The notes beneath the pieces were generated by a model, which did no database searches, had not been told where the DNA came from, and saw only the letters and a list, made by a program, of their open reading frames with translations. 64,000 nt of DNA, from assembly GCF_900105515.1 (NCBI RefSeq), contig NZ_FNSY01000001.1:4216001-4280000 (forward strand), given 5' to 3'. Each line of letters opens with the position of its first letter. Positions within the stretch are counted from its first letter, which is position 1. Positions 47,671-55,271 of this stretch are shown in pieces. A program made the translations under genes and the position numbers. Source of the stretch: Streptomyces sp. 2131.1. Its GTDB lineage: Bacteria > Actinomycetota > Actinomycetes > Streptomycetales > Streptomycetaceae.

Positions 47671-48645
47671 CTACTGCTCCTCGAACAGGCTCGTGACCGA
47701 GCCGTCCTCGAAGACCTCGCGCACGGCGCGGGCGATCGTCGGGGCGATCGACAGCACCTTGATCTTGTCGAGCTCCAGCTCACCCGGGGTCGGCAGGGTG
47801 TCCGTGAACACGAACTCGCTGACCTTCGAGTTCTTCAGACGGTCCGCGGCGGGACCCGAGAGCACACCGTGCGTCGCCGTCACGATGACGTCCTCCGCGC
47901 CGTGCGCGAACAGGGCGTCCGCGGCGGCGCAGATCGTGCCGCCCGTGTCGATCATGTCGTCGACCAGGACACAGACCCGGCCCTTCACATTGCCGACGAC
48001 CTCGTGGACGGTCACCTGGTTGGCGACGTCCTTGTCGCGGCGCTTGTGCACGATCGCCAGCGGGGCGTCCAGACGGTCGCACCAGCGGTCGGCGACACGC
48101 ACCCGGCCGGCGTCCGGCGAGACGATCGTCAGCTTGGAACGGTCCACCTTGGCACCCACGTAGTCCGCCAGGATCGGCAGCGCGAACAGGTGGTCGACCG
48201 GGCCGTCGAAGAAGCCCTGGATCTGGTCGGTGTGCAGGTCGACCGTCAGTATCCGGTCCGCACCCGCCGTCTTCATCAGGTCCGCGATCAGACGGGCCGA
48301 GATCGGCTCGCGGCCGCGGTGCTTCTTGTCCTGGCGGGCGTAGCCGTAGAACGGCACGATCACCGTGATCGAACGGGCCGACGCGCGCTTCAGCGCGTCC
48401 AGCATGATGAGCTGCTCCATGATCCACTTGTTGATCGGAGCCGTGTGGCTCTGGATCAGGAAGCAGTCCGCGCCACGCGCCGACTCCTGGAAGCGGACGT
48501 AGATCTCACCGTTGGCGAAATCGAAGGCCTTCGTCGGCACGAGGCCGACACCCAGCTGGTGCGCGACCTCCTCGGCCAGCTCGGGGTGGGCGCGGCCGGA
48601 GAAGAGCATCAGTTTCTTCTCGCCGGTCGTCTTGATCCCGGTCAC
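47671..48645 (-). CDS. prs: Ribose-phosphate pyrophosphokinase
   Basis: This 324-residue enzyme makes PRPP for nucleotide, His and Trp synthesis. Signatures are R-F-Q-E-S-A-R-G-A-D, F-Y-G-Y-A-R-Q-D-K-K, V-D-L-H-T-D-Q-I-Q-G-F-F and the PRPP loop V-D-D-M-I-D-T-G-G-T. GTG 48645 follows AGGAG. It is 120 bp downstream of glmU on the same strand. Confidence 0.96.
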   Translation of the reverse strand: MTGIKTTGEKKLMLFSGRAHPELAEEVAHQLGVGLVPTKAFDFANGEIYVRFQESARGADCFLIQSHTAPINKWIMEQLIMLDALKRASARSITVIVPFYGYARQDKKHRGREPISARLIADLMKTAGADRILTVDLHTDQIQGFFDGPVDHLFALPILADYVGAKVDRSKLTIVSPDAGRVRVADRWCDRLDAPLAIVHKRRDKDVANQVTVHEVVGNVKGRVCVLVDDMIDTGGTICAAADALFAHGAEDVIVTATHGVLSGPAADRLKNSKVSEFVFTDTLPTPGELELDKIKVLSIAPTIARAVREVFEDGSVTSLFEEQ

Positions 48646-48765
48646 AGCACAGTCTCCTCGGACGTGTTCCTGGCGCCGCACGCAGATGTCCCGATGTGCA
48701 ACGAGCCAGCCGAAATGGGGTGAGCATCTATCACGGTACGCGGTACGCGACGCACCTGTTTCCGG

Positions 48766-50214
48766 TCAGCTTTCGCCGACCGGCTCCTCCGCTGCCGCCT
48801 GAGCCGCCTGCGCGGCGGCGCTTCCGGGACGCTTGCGCGCGACCCAACCCTCGATATTCCTTTGCTGGCCCCGGGCCACGGCCAGCGAACCGGACGGTAC
48901 GTCCTTCGTGATGACCGAGCCGGCCGCGGTGTAAACGCCGTCCCCGACCGTGACAGGCGCCACAAACATATTGTCCGACCCGGTACGGCAGTGCGAGCCG
49001 ATCGTCGTGTGGTGCTTGGCCACCCCGTCGTAGTTCACGAACACGCTCGCGGCGCCGATGTTCGTGTGGTCGCCGATGGTCGCGTCCCCCACGTACGACA
49101 GGTGCGGCACCTTCGTGCCCTCGCCGATCGTGGCGTTCTTCATCTCCACGTACGTACCGGCCTTGGCCTTCGGGCCGAGCTTCGTCCCCGGTCGCAGATA
49201 GGCGTACGGGCCCACCAGCGCGCCCGGGCCCACCTCGGCGCCCTCGGCCACCGCGTTGTCCACCCGCGCGCCCGCGTGCACCACGGTGTCCGTGAGCCGC
49301 GAGTTCGGGCCGACCTCGGCGTCCTCCCCCAGGTGCGTGGCACCCAGCAGCTGCGTACCCGGGTGCACGACCGCGTCCCGCTCGTACGTCACCGTCACGT
49401 CGATCAGCGTCGACGCCGGGTCCACCACGGTCACCCCGGCGGCCATCGCCCGCTCCAGCAGCCGCAGGTTCAGCAGCCGGCGGGCCTCCGCGAGCTGCAC
49501 CCGGTTGTTGATGCCCAGGATCTCGCGGTGGTCGCCCGCCACGGACGCGCCGACCCGGTGCCCGGCCGCGCGCAGGATCGACAGCACGTCGGTGAGGTAC
49601 TCCTCGCCCTGGCTGTTGTCCGTCCGCACCTGCCCCAGCGCCTCGGCGAGGAGCTTCCCGTCGAACGCGAACACCCCGGAGTTGATCTCCCGGATCGCCC
49701 GCTGCTCGACGCTCGCGTCCTTGTGCTCCACGATCTCGGTGACCGCGCCGCTCGCCGCGTCGCGCACGATCCGCCCGTAGCCGGTGGAGTCGGGGACCTC
49801 GGCGCTGAGTACGGTGACCGCGTTGCCGTCGGCGGTGTGCGTCGCGGCGAGCGCGGCCAGCGTCTCCCCGGACAGCAGCGGGGTGTCCCCGCACACGACG
49901 ACCACGGTGCCCTCGACGACCCCGCCCAGCTCGTCGAGCGCGACCCGCACCGCGTTCCCGGTGCCCTTCTGCTCGGCCTGGTAGGCGGTCCGCACCTGCG
50001 CGTCCGCCCCGCCGAGGTGCGCGGTGACCTGCTCGTGGGCGTGGCCCACGACCACGACGAGGTGCTGGGGGTCCAGCTCGCGGGAGGCGGCGACGACATG
50101 ACCGACGAGCGAGCGCCCGGAGATCTCGTGCAGAACCTTGGGGGTCTTCGACTTCATGCGGGTGCCCTCACCCGCTGCGAGGACGACGACGGCTGCCGGG
50201 CGTACGGAGCTCAC
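48766..50214 (-). CDS. glmU: Bifunctional GlmU (N-acetylglucosamine-1-phosphate uridylyltransferase / glucosamine-1-phosphate acetyltransferase)
   Basis: This 482-residue enzyme makes UDP-GlcNAc for the cell wall. The N-terminal uridylyltransferase has L-A-A-G-E-G-T-R-M and C-G-D-T-P-L-L; the C-terminal left-handed beta helix has hexapeptide repeats and catalytic-site residues in Y-V-E-M-K-N-A and N-Y-D-G. An Ala/Glu-rich tail ends the protein. Confidence 0.96.
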   Translation of the reverse strand: MSSVRPAAVVVLAAGEGTRMKSKTPKVLHEISGRSLVGHVVAASRELDPQHLVVVVGHAHEQVTAHLGGADAQVRTAYQAEQKGTGNAVRVALDELGGVVEGTVVVVCGDTPLLSGETLAALAATHTADGNAVTVLSAEVPDSTGYGRIVRDAASGAVTEIVEHKDASVEQRAIREINSGVFAFDGKLLAEALGQVRTDNSQGEEYLTDVLSILRAAGHRVGASVAGDHREILGINNRVQLAEARRLLNLRLLERAMAAGVTVVDPASTLIDVTVTYERDAVVHPGTQLLGATHLGEDAEVGPNSRLTDTVVHAGARVDNAVAEGAEVGPGALVGPYAYLRPGTKLGPKAKAGTYVEMKNATIGEGTKVPHLSYVGDATIGDHTNIGAASVFVNYDGVAKHHTTIGSHCRTGSDNMFVAPVTVGDGVYTAAGSVITKDVPSGSLAVARGQQRNIEGWVARKRPGSAAAQAAQAAAEEPVGES

Positions 50215-50281
50215 GGATAGGCCCTTCGGCTTCGGGTGGTGGACATCCGCAGGATACCGGGGGCGTCCGCCCGGACATGGG

Positions 50282-50314
50282 CACGGGCCCCGACCGAGGT
50301 GGTCGGGGCCCGTG
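50282..50314 (-). terminator. Hairpin terminator after tRNA-Gln
   Basis: A 14-bp perfect stem (50282-50295 with 50301-50314) with a GAGGT loop begins 7 nt past the tRNA 3' end. Confidence 0.8.
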
Positions 50315-50321
50315 GTGTTGC

Positions 50322-50393
50322 TCCGCCGCTAGGACTCGAACCTAGACCGAACATCTCCAAAGGATGCCGTGCTGCCAATTACACTACGGCGGA
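50322..50393 (-). tRNA. tRNA-Gln (anticodon TTG)
   Basis: On the minus strand a 72-nt cloverleaf forms. The 7-bp acceptor stem is TCCGCCG/CGGCGGA, the D arm contains AATTGG, the anticodon loop CTTTGGA gives TTG (reads CAA), and the T arm is CTAGG-TTCGAGT-CCTAG. CCA is not encoded. Its 5' end is only 7 nt from the stop codon of the upstream HTH gene. Confidence 0.95.
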
Positions 50394-50400
50394 ACACGCG

Positions 50401-51273
50401 TCAGCTGGGCAAGGAATGGCCCTGCGCCAAAACGCTGCCGCCTACTATGCCGCACCACCAGCCCTCGATGCGACGGTAGAGCTCGGCGCTCTGGCGAACT
50501 TGGATCACGAGGCAGCCTCGGTAGTCGTCCCCGACGTTCTTGCGGTTGGTCTTGGGGTTGTGCTTCTTCAGCGTTGTCTTGCCGAACTCGGAGACGTCAG
50601 TGCCTGTGAGGCCGGCCCAATAGTTCTCGGCAGCGACGACGTCGGCCGATTCGTGGATCATCAAGTGGAACCGAAGGCTGTCGGGGCTGACGCCGACCAG
50701 GGCAAGCCACGCCAGGAAGATCTGGATCATGGCGGGATCGCTGTTCACGAAGGTAACCCGCTCGCGGCGCGCATGGGGCTTGTCCTTGGTTCCCTCCGCC
50801 CAGTACAGCCCGACTCCCAGTAGGAACAGCTCGCGCTCGGTGAGGGCGCCGATCTCGTGCTCTGCGGCACGCTTTGTTTCCTGGCGTTCCCGTTCGCGCC
50901 GCTGAAGCACGATCTCCCAGCCTCGCTTGGAGAAGGCTGAGGCTTCCTCTCTGGTTCGTGGTGCGGGCTTGGGCAGATCCCGAACCCACAACGAGATCGA
51001 ACTCTTCGAGCACCCCAGCTCCATCTGGATCTGATCGTACGTCTTCCCTTCGAGCCGCAGCTCCCGGGCCCTGGCCCGCAGGTCGTCCTTCGCGTTGGGG
51101 CGCTCCGTCCACTCGGGAGGCGGCGCGCCCTCTAGCAGGCGGTTGAGGATGTCGTTGTTGTCGACGTGCAGGCGGTCCCGGATCTGGCGGCGGCTCAACC
51201 CCTCCCGCCGCAACGCCACCGCCCGCTCGCGCAGGCCCTCGAAATCCGCGTACTTGCTCGTGATTTCCGTCAT
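50401..51273 (-). CDS. Helix-turn-helix protein with LAGLIDADG-like segment, foreign codon use
   Basis: This 290-residue protein has two N-terminal helix-turn-helix segments (R-E-G-L-S-R-R-Q-I-R-D-R-L near 30 and G-K-T-Y-D-Q-I-Q-M-E-L-G-C-S-K-S-S-I near 85). The C-terminal half has L-F-L-L-G-V-G-L-Y-W-A-E-G-T and F-L-A-W-L-A-L-V-G-V, like the LAGLIDADG-type segments of phage and mobile HTH endonuclease families. Codon use includes AGA, CGA, ACA, ATA, GTA and GTT, unlike its neighbours, so it was probably acquired. Function is unproven. ATG 51273 is the start. Confidence 0.7.
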   Translation of the reverse strand: MTEITSKYADFEGLRERAVALRREGLSRRQIRDRLHVDNNDILNRLLEGAPPPEWTERPNAKDDLRARARELRLEGKTYDQIQMELGCSKSSISLWVRDLPKPAPRTREEASAFSKRGWEIVLQRRERERQETKRAAEHEIGALTERELFLLGVGLYWAEGTKDKPHARRERVTFVNSDPAMIQIFLAWLALVGVSPDSLRFHLMIHESADVVAAENYWAGLTGTDVSEFGKTTLKKHNPKTNRKNVGDDYRGCLVIQVRQSAELYRRIEGWWCGIVGGSVLAQGHSLPS

Positions 51274-51428
51274 GCGCCAAGCGTTGTCCGGAATCCGGAC
51301 GTTCGGATCGAATGAGTGGTCGATTCGCTATTTCGAGCGGTTGTCCACCATTTGGTCCCCGGTCGTACGTACGACGTGCTGTGCAGGTCACCCGAAAATG
51401 GGATGCGGCCGCCCGTACGCTGGATGCC

Positions 51429-52769
51429 ATGACCGCAACGGGGGAAGACCGGGAAGCGGCGGGTCCGACCACCCGTGGCTACTGGTGGTGGGAACGGCGG
51501 CGGAGTGTCGCGCTGGATGTGGGGCTGGCGCTGGTCTCGGCGCTGGAGTGTGCGCTGGAAGGGGTGGACTTCGCGGGGGACGCCGGGCTGCCGGTGCCCT
51601 TCGGGGTGGTGTTCGGGCTGGTCGCGGGGGCCGTGCTGCTGGTGCGGCGGCGGTGGCCGATCGCCGTGGTGCTGGTCTCGATCGCGACGACGCCCGCCGA
51701 GATGGGCTTCCTGATGGGCCTCGTCGGCCTGTACACGCTGGCCGCGTCCGAGGTGCCCCGGCGGATCACCGCGGTGCTGATGAGCATGTCCCTGGTGGGG
51801 ACGTTCATCGTGACGTACGTACGGCTGCGCCAGGGCGTCGACGAGAACGCCGACTTCGGGCCCGGCGACTGGTACGTGCCCATGCTGTCCCTCTTCATGG
51901 CCGTCGGGCTGACCGCCCCGCCCGTGCTGTTCGGGCTGTACATAGGGGCCCGGCGCCGGCTGATGGAGAGCCTGCGGGAGCGGGCGGACTCGCTGGAGCG
52001 GGAGCTGTCGCTGCTCGCGGACCGGGCCGAGGAGCGGGCCGAGTGGGCGCGTACGGAGGAGCGGACCAGGATCGCCCGCGAGATGCACGACGTGGTCGCC
52101 CACCGGGTGAGCCTGATGGTCGTGCACGCGGCGGCGCTCCAGGCCGTGGCACCGAAGGACCCCGCGAAGGCCGTGCGCAACGCGGCCCTGGTCGGCGACA
52201 TGGGGCGCCAGGCGCTCACCGAGCTGCGCGAGATGCTGGGCGTCCTGCGCACCGGCGATCCCACCCCGGCACGGGTGGAGCGGGTGCCGCTGGCCTCCGT
52301 GGGCCGGGCGGCCCAGGCCGCGGCGGAGGACGGGCCCCGGCTGGAGGAGGTCGAGGCGCTGGTGGGTCAGTCCCGTGCGGCGGGCATGACCGTCGAGCTG
52401 TCGGTCGAGGGGCCCTCGCGCGCGTACGCGCCCGAGGTCGAGCAGACGGCGTACCGGGTGGTGCAGGAGGCCCTGACCAACGTGCACAAGCATGCGGCGG
52501 GCGCGAAGACGTGGGTGCGGCTGGCGCACCGGGGTGCCGAGGTCGCGATGCAGGTGGAGAACGGTCCTTCGGACGCGGCGACGGCCGACGCGGGCCTGCC
52601 CAGCGGCGGCAACGGCCTGGTCGGGATGCGGGAGCGGGTGCTCGGTCTGGGCGGCGTGTTCGTCTCGGGTCCGACGGAGAAGGGCGGCTTCCGGGTGTCG
52701 GCGGTCCTGCCGGACGGTGTAAACACTTCAGGCGCGCCCGGCGACACCCCCAGCCCGTCCGGCGTTTGA
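51429..52769 (+). CDS. Orphan sensor histidine kinase (NarL-type, HisKA_3)
   Basis: This 446-residue membrane kinase has four to five N-terminal helices, a coiled linker rich in E-R-A-D-S-L-E-R-E-L, the phosphorylated His in R-E-M-H-D-V-V-A-H-R-V-S-L-M (near 220) and an HATPase_c domain with Q-E-A-L-T-N-V-H-K-H and G-N-G-L-V-G-M-R-E-R. No response regulator adjoins. The last codons and stop lie in a Streptomyces intergenic repeat. Confidence 0.9.
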   Translation: MTATGEDREAAGPTTRGYWWWERRRSVALDVGLALVSALECALEGVDFAGDAGLPVPFGVVFGLVAGAVLLVRRRWPIAVVLVSIATTPAEMGFLMGLVGLYTLAASEVPRRITAVLMSMSLVGTFIVTYVRLRQGVDENADFGPGDWYVPMLSLFMAVGLTAPPVLFGLYIGARRRLMESLRERADSLERELSLLADRAEERAEWARTEERTRIAREMHDVVAHRVSLMVVHAAALQAVAPKDPAKAVRNAALVGDMGRQALTELREMLGVLRTGDPTPARVERVPLASVGRAAQAAAEDGPRLEEVEALVGQSRAAGMTVELSVEGPSRAYAPEVEQTAYRVVQEALTNVHKHAAGAKTWVRLAHRGAEVAMQVENGPSDAATADAGLPSGGNGLVGMRERVLGLGGVFVSGPTEKGGFRVSAVLPDGVNTSGAPGDTPSPSGV

Positions 52770-52773
52770 GGAC
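52751..52773 (+). repeat. Streptomyces-type intergenic repeat (GTCCGGCG-TTTGAGGAC)
   Basis: CAGCCCGTCCGGCGTTTGAG and the next bases match a GC-rich element that recurs between genes in Streptomyces genomes (recognised from memory). Here it supplies the final codons and stop of the histidine kinase gene. Confidence 0.6.
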
Positions 52774-52780
52774 GGAACCC

Positions 52781-52885
52781 TCGCGGTGGTGACCGCCCCG
52801 CCCGGCGTGAACCGGCGCGCCGTGGTGACCGCCCGCCCGGCGTGAACCGGCGCGCCGTGGTGACCGCCCGCCCGGCGTGAACCGG
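52781..52885 (+). repeat. Three tandem 35-bp direct repeats
   Basis: Units at 52781-52815 (slightly diverged), 52816-52850 and 52851-52885 (identical to each other) each contain GTGGTGACC and GCCCGGCGTGAACCGG. They lie between the kinase gene and the SUKH-3 gene. Confidence 0.9.
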
Positions 52886-52901
52886 CGTCGCCGGAAACCG
52901 C

Positions 52902-53435
52902 TCAGCCCGAGACCAGCCGCTCCGGCTGCAACCCCGTCACCAGCGTCGCCAGCGCCGCGTCGATGTCGTGGCCGAGGTACCAGTCCCCGGTGTGGTCGAT
53001 GGAGTACACCCGCCCGGCCTGGTCGATCGCGAGGACGGCCTGTCCGTCCCCCTCATCGCCGAGCGGTGCGACCTCCGTGTCCAGTGCGCGGCCGAGGTCG
53101 CCGAGGGTGCGGGCCAGGTGGAGCCCGCTCAGCGGGTCGATGCGGACGGCGGGCGGCGCGATCTGGCGGCCGGGCGCGGTGGCGGTGATGTGGAGGCCGC
53201 CGAATTCGGCCCAGGCTTCGACGGCGGCCGGGAAGACGGCGTGCTGGTGGCCGGCGGGCGAGGCGTGCGAGCGCAGGGCGTCGGCCCACTCCTCGGCCTG
53301 GCGGATGTCCCAGCGCCCGGGCTGCCAGCCGGCGGCCCGCAGGGCGGCGTCGACGGCGACGGGGAAGCGGGTGGCGGACTGGCGGTCGCGGCCCGCGGGC
53401 CCGGCCTGGGCGGGGAGGTCGGTGCGGTCGTGCAT
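52902..53435 (-). CDS. SUKH-3 family (immunity-type) protein
   Basis: This 177-residue protein matches the SUKH-3 group: F-P-V-A-V-D-A-A-L-R-A-A-G-W near residue 25, F-P-A-A-V-E-A-W-A-E-F-G-G-L near 70, and the C-terminal L-A-I-D-Q-A-G-R-V-Y-S-I-D-H-T-G-D-W-Y-L-G. SUKH proteins typically neutralise toxins of polymorphic toxin systems. It starts 8 nt after the deaminase stop and forms an operon with it. ATG 53435. Confidence 0.85.
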   Translation of the reverse strand: MHDRTDLPAQAGPAGRDRQSATRFPVAVDAALRAAGWQPGRWDIRQAEEWADALRSHASPAGHQHAVFPAAVEAWAEFGGLHITATAPGRQIAPPAVRIDPLSGLHLARTLGDLGRALDTEVAPLGDEGDGQAVLAIDQAGRVYSIDHTGDWYLGHDIDAALATLVTGLQPERLVSG

Positions 53436-53443
53436 GGGCGCGG

Positions 53444-53977
53444 TCAGCTCTTCTCTGCGGTGGTGGCCGCGCCGTTCGCGGTGAGGTCGACGGGGCGTAC
53501 GCCGAAGTGGGCGAGCATGACGGCGCAGGAGCGGCAGGGTGCCGCGTAGGTGCCGTGCAGGGGGTCGCCGTCCTCGCGGATGCGGCGGGCGGTGAGCCGG
53601 GCGTGCTTGAGGGCGCGGCGGGCCTCGCCGTTGGTGAGGGGCTTGCGCTGGGCGCGCTTGGAGCGGTCGGCCTCGGCGGCGGTGAGGTGGCGGGAGAGCA
53701 GTATGGCCTCGGGGCAGCGGCCGGTGAACCGTTCGCGCTGTCCGCTGGGGAGGGTGTCGAGGAAGTCCTGGACGAGGTGGTGCAGGACGGGCGGCTGGTC
53801 GCCCTTGCCGGCGGTGCAGGTGAGTGTCTCGCCGCGGACGGAGAGCGCGGCGGCGACGGCCGGCAGGATGCCGTCGCGGCGCTGCCCGAGGCGGGGCGCG
53901 GGGCCCTTCTCGGTGCTGCTCCAGCTGAGTCGTGGGTCCCCGGTCGTGACGGTCTGTGCAGAGTGTGCGGTGTGCAT
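53444..53977 (-). CDS. YwqJ-type deaminase-fold protein
   Basis: This 177-residue protein has the zinc-deaminase pattern in YwqJ style: C-P-E (88-90), replacing H-A-E, and P-C-R-S-C (147-151). YwqJ-like domains are usually C-terminal toxin tips on secreted proteins; here the domain stands alone, without signal or secretion segments, and is followed by a SUKH-3 gene. Start ATG 53977 has GGGAGGG upstream. Nucleic-acid or nucleotide deamination is inferred only. Confidence 0.8.
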   Translation of the reverse strand: MHTAHSAQTVTTGDPRLSWSSTEKGPAPRLGQRRDGILPAVAAALSVRGETLTCTAGKGDQPPVLHHLVQDFLDTLPSGQRERFTGRCPEAILLSRHLTAAEADRSKRAQRKPLTNGEARRALKHARLTARRIREDGDPLHGTYAAPCRSCAVMLAHFGVRPVDLTANGAATTAEKS

Positions 53978-54288
53978 GGTGCTGTGTCCCTCCCGTGCCC
54001 GCAGCGGCCGCTGCCTTCTGTGCACGCCCCCGTGTATGCGGGTGACAGCCTGCCAAATGTGTCGGGTCCTGTGAAAGCTGGGTCGGTGAAACGTGTCTGC
54101 GTGTCGCGGCTCGGTGGCCCTTCCGTAGCTCGTCCGTCACGCGGGCGTGACGGTTGGTGACGGTTGTGGTCAGGGGCGGCGTGGCCGGTCCCCGTACGGG
54201 TGACACCGCTTAGGCTGTGCCTGGACCGCCGGACGCGACCCAGGGCGGATCGGTCCTCATCAGCCAGACGCAGCAGGGGGCAACCGCC
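53978..54288. promoter_or_regulatory. Divergent intergenic region with GTGAC repeats
   Basis: The 311-bp gap between the deaminase and the WHH-SUKH genes contains CCGTCACGC-GG-GCGTGACGG (54134-54153), a perfect 9-2-9 palindrome, merging into two tandem copies of GTGACGGTTG (54147-54156, 54157-54166). A TAGGCT hexamer at 54211-54216 may be the -10 for the plus-strand genes. The rest shows no gene. Confidence 0.5.
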
Positions 54289-55266
54289 ATGACGACAGGT
54301 CGGCTCGGGCAGCAAGCCGCGCCACCGAACGCGGCCTACGCCGGGCAGCTCGTGCACTTCCCGGACCCGGTCCGGGCGTCCCGGCATCCCAGAGGGGTGC
54401 GGATGGACGGGAACGGCTGTCCGGATTTCTCGCCCTACGCGCGTGCCGCGGCGGAGATCGCGGAGCCCCCGCAGGGTTTCGGCGTGGACGAGCTGAGGCT
54501 CACGGACTACGTGTCGGCGAACGCGGCGCTGGCCGCGGCCGGGCACGAGCTGTGGGACACGATCCCGGCGGTGGCGACGCCGCACGGCTGGACCTGGCAC
54601 CACGTGCCGGGCGGTCGGCGGATGGAGCTGGTCCCGGTCGAGGTGAAGGCGCTGCTGCGCCACCATGGCGGACTCGCGTCGACGGAGGTCGACCACGGCA
54701 AGCGGGGCACGCGCCCGTTGCAGGAGACGCGGCCCGCGCACTTCCGGCTGCCCAAGGGGGCCGTGGCGGTGAGCGAGCAGCAGATTCTGGGTGTGGAGGA
54801 GGACCTCGGTTACCGGCTGCCGGGTGCGTACCGCTCGTTCCTGAAGGCGGCCGGCGGTTCGGCCCCGGTGGGTGCGGCGCTGGACGCGGAGCTGGGTCTC
54901 CTGATCGACCAGCCGTTCTTCACGGTGCGCGAGGAGGCCGCCGTGAACGACCTGGTGTACGTGAACAAGTGCCTGCGCGACCACCTGACGAAGGACTACC
55001 TCGGGGTGGCGTTCGTCCAGGGCGGTCTGCTCGCGGTGAAGGTGCGGGGCGAGGCGCTGGGTTCGGTGTGGTTCTGCGCGTACGACGACGCGCGGGACCG
55101 GGACGGCTGGACGGTGCAGGAGCGGGTGGACCGGTTGTTGCTGCCGTGCGGTGAGGACTTCGACGCGTTCCTCCAGCGGCTGGCGGGCAATCCGCCGGAG
55201 CTGGAGACGGTGGCGAACCTGATGGTGGACGGCGGCTTCGCGCAGGCCGTCCCGGTGGAGGGGTGA
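54289..55266 (+). CDS. WHH-type HNH/ENDO VII-like nuclease domain fused to SUKH-1 (SMI1/KNR4) domain
   Basis: This 325-residue protein has two parts. Residues 20-135 resemble the WHH nuclease family: N-G-C-P-D-F-S-P-Y-A near 42-51, G-W-T-W-H-H-V-P-G (100-108; W103-H104-H105) and H-H-G-G (125-128). Residues 160-300 match SMI1/KNR4 (V-S-E-Q-Q-I-L-G-V-E-E-D-L-G-Y-R-L-P-G-A-Y-R-S-F-L). WHH domains are normally toxin tips and SUKH-1 their antidote, so toxin-like and antidote-like parts are in one chain here. No signal peptide. AGGGGG lies 8 nt before ATG 54289. Confidence 0.82.
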   Translation: MTTGRLGQQAAPPNAAYAGQLVHFPDPVRASRHPRGVRMDGNGCPDFSPYARAAAEIAEPPQGFGVDELRLTDYVSANAALAAAGHELWDTIPAVATPHGWTWHHVPGGRRMELVPVEVKALLRHHGGLASTEVDHGKRGTRPLQETRPAHFRLPKGAVAVSEQQILGVEEDLGYRLPGAYRSFLKAAGGSAPVGAALDAELGLLIDQPFFTVREEAAVNDLVYVNKCLRDHLTKDYLGVAFVQGGLLAVKVRGEALGSVWFCAYDDARDRDGWTVQERVDRLLLPCGEDFDAFLQRLAGNPPELETVANLMVDGGFAQAVPVEG

Positions 55267-55271
55267 GCGCG

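Noticed and set aside
50322..51273. tRNA-Gln as attachment site of an integrated element
   Set aside because: There is no integrase and no duplicated tRNA end, and the foreign-looking gene lies on the 5' side of the tRNA rather than the 3' side.
52781..52885. Three 35-bp direct repeats considered as a CRISPR array
   Set aside because: Repeats abut with no unique spacers, and no cas gene is present.
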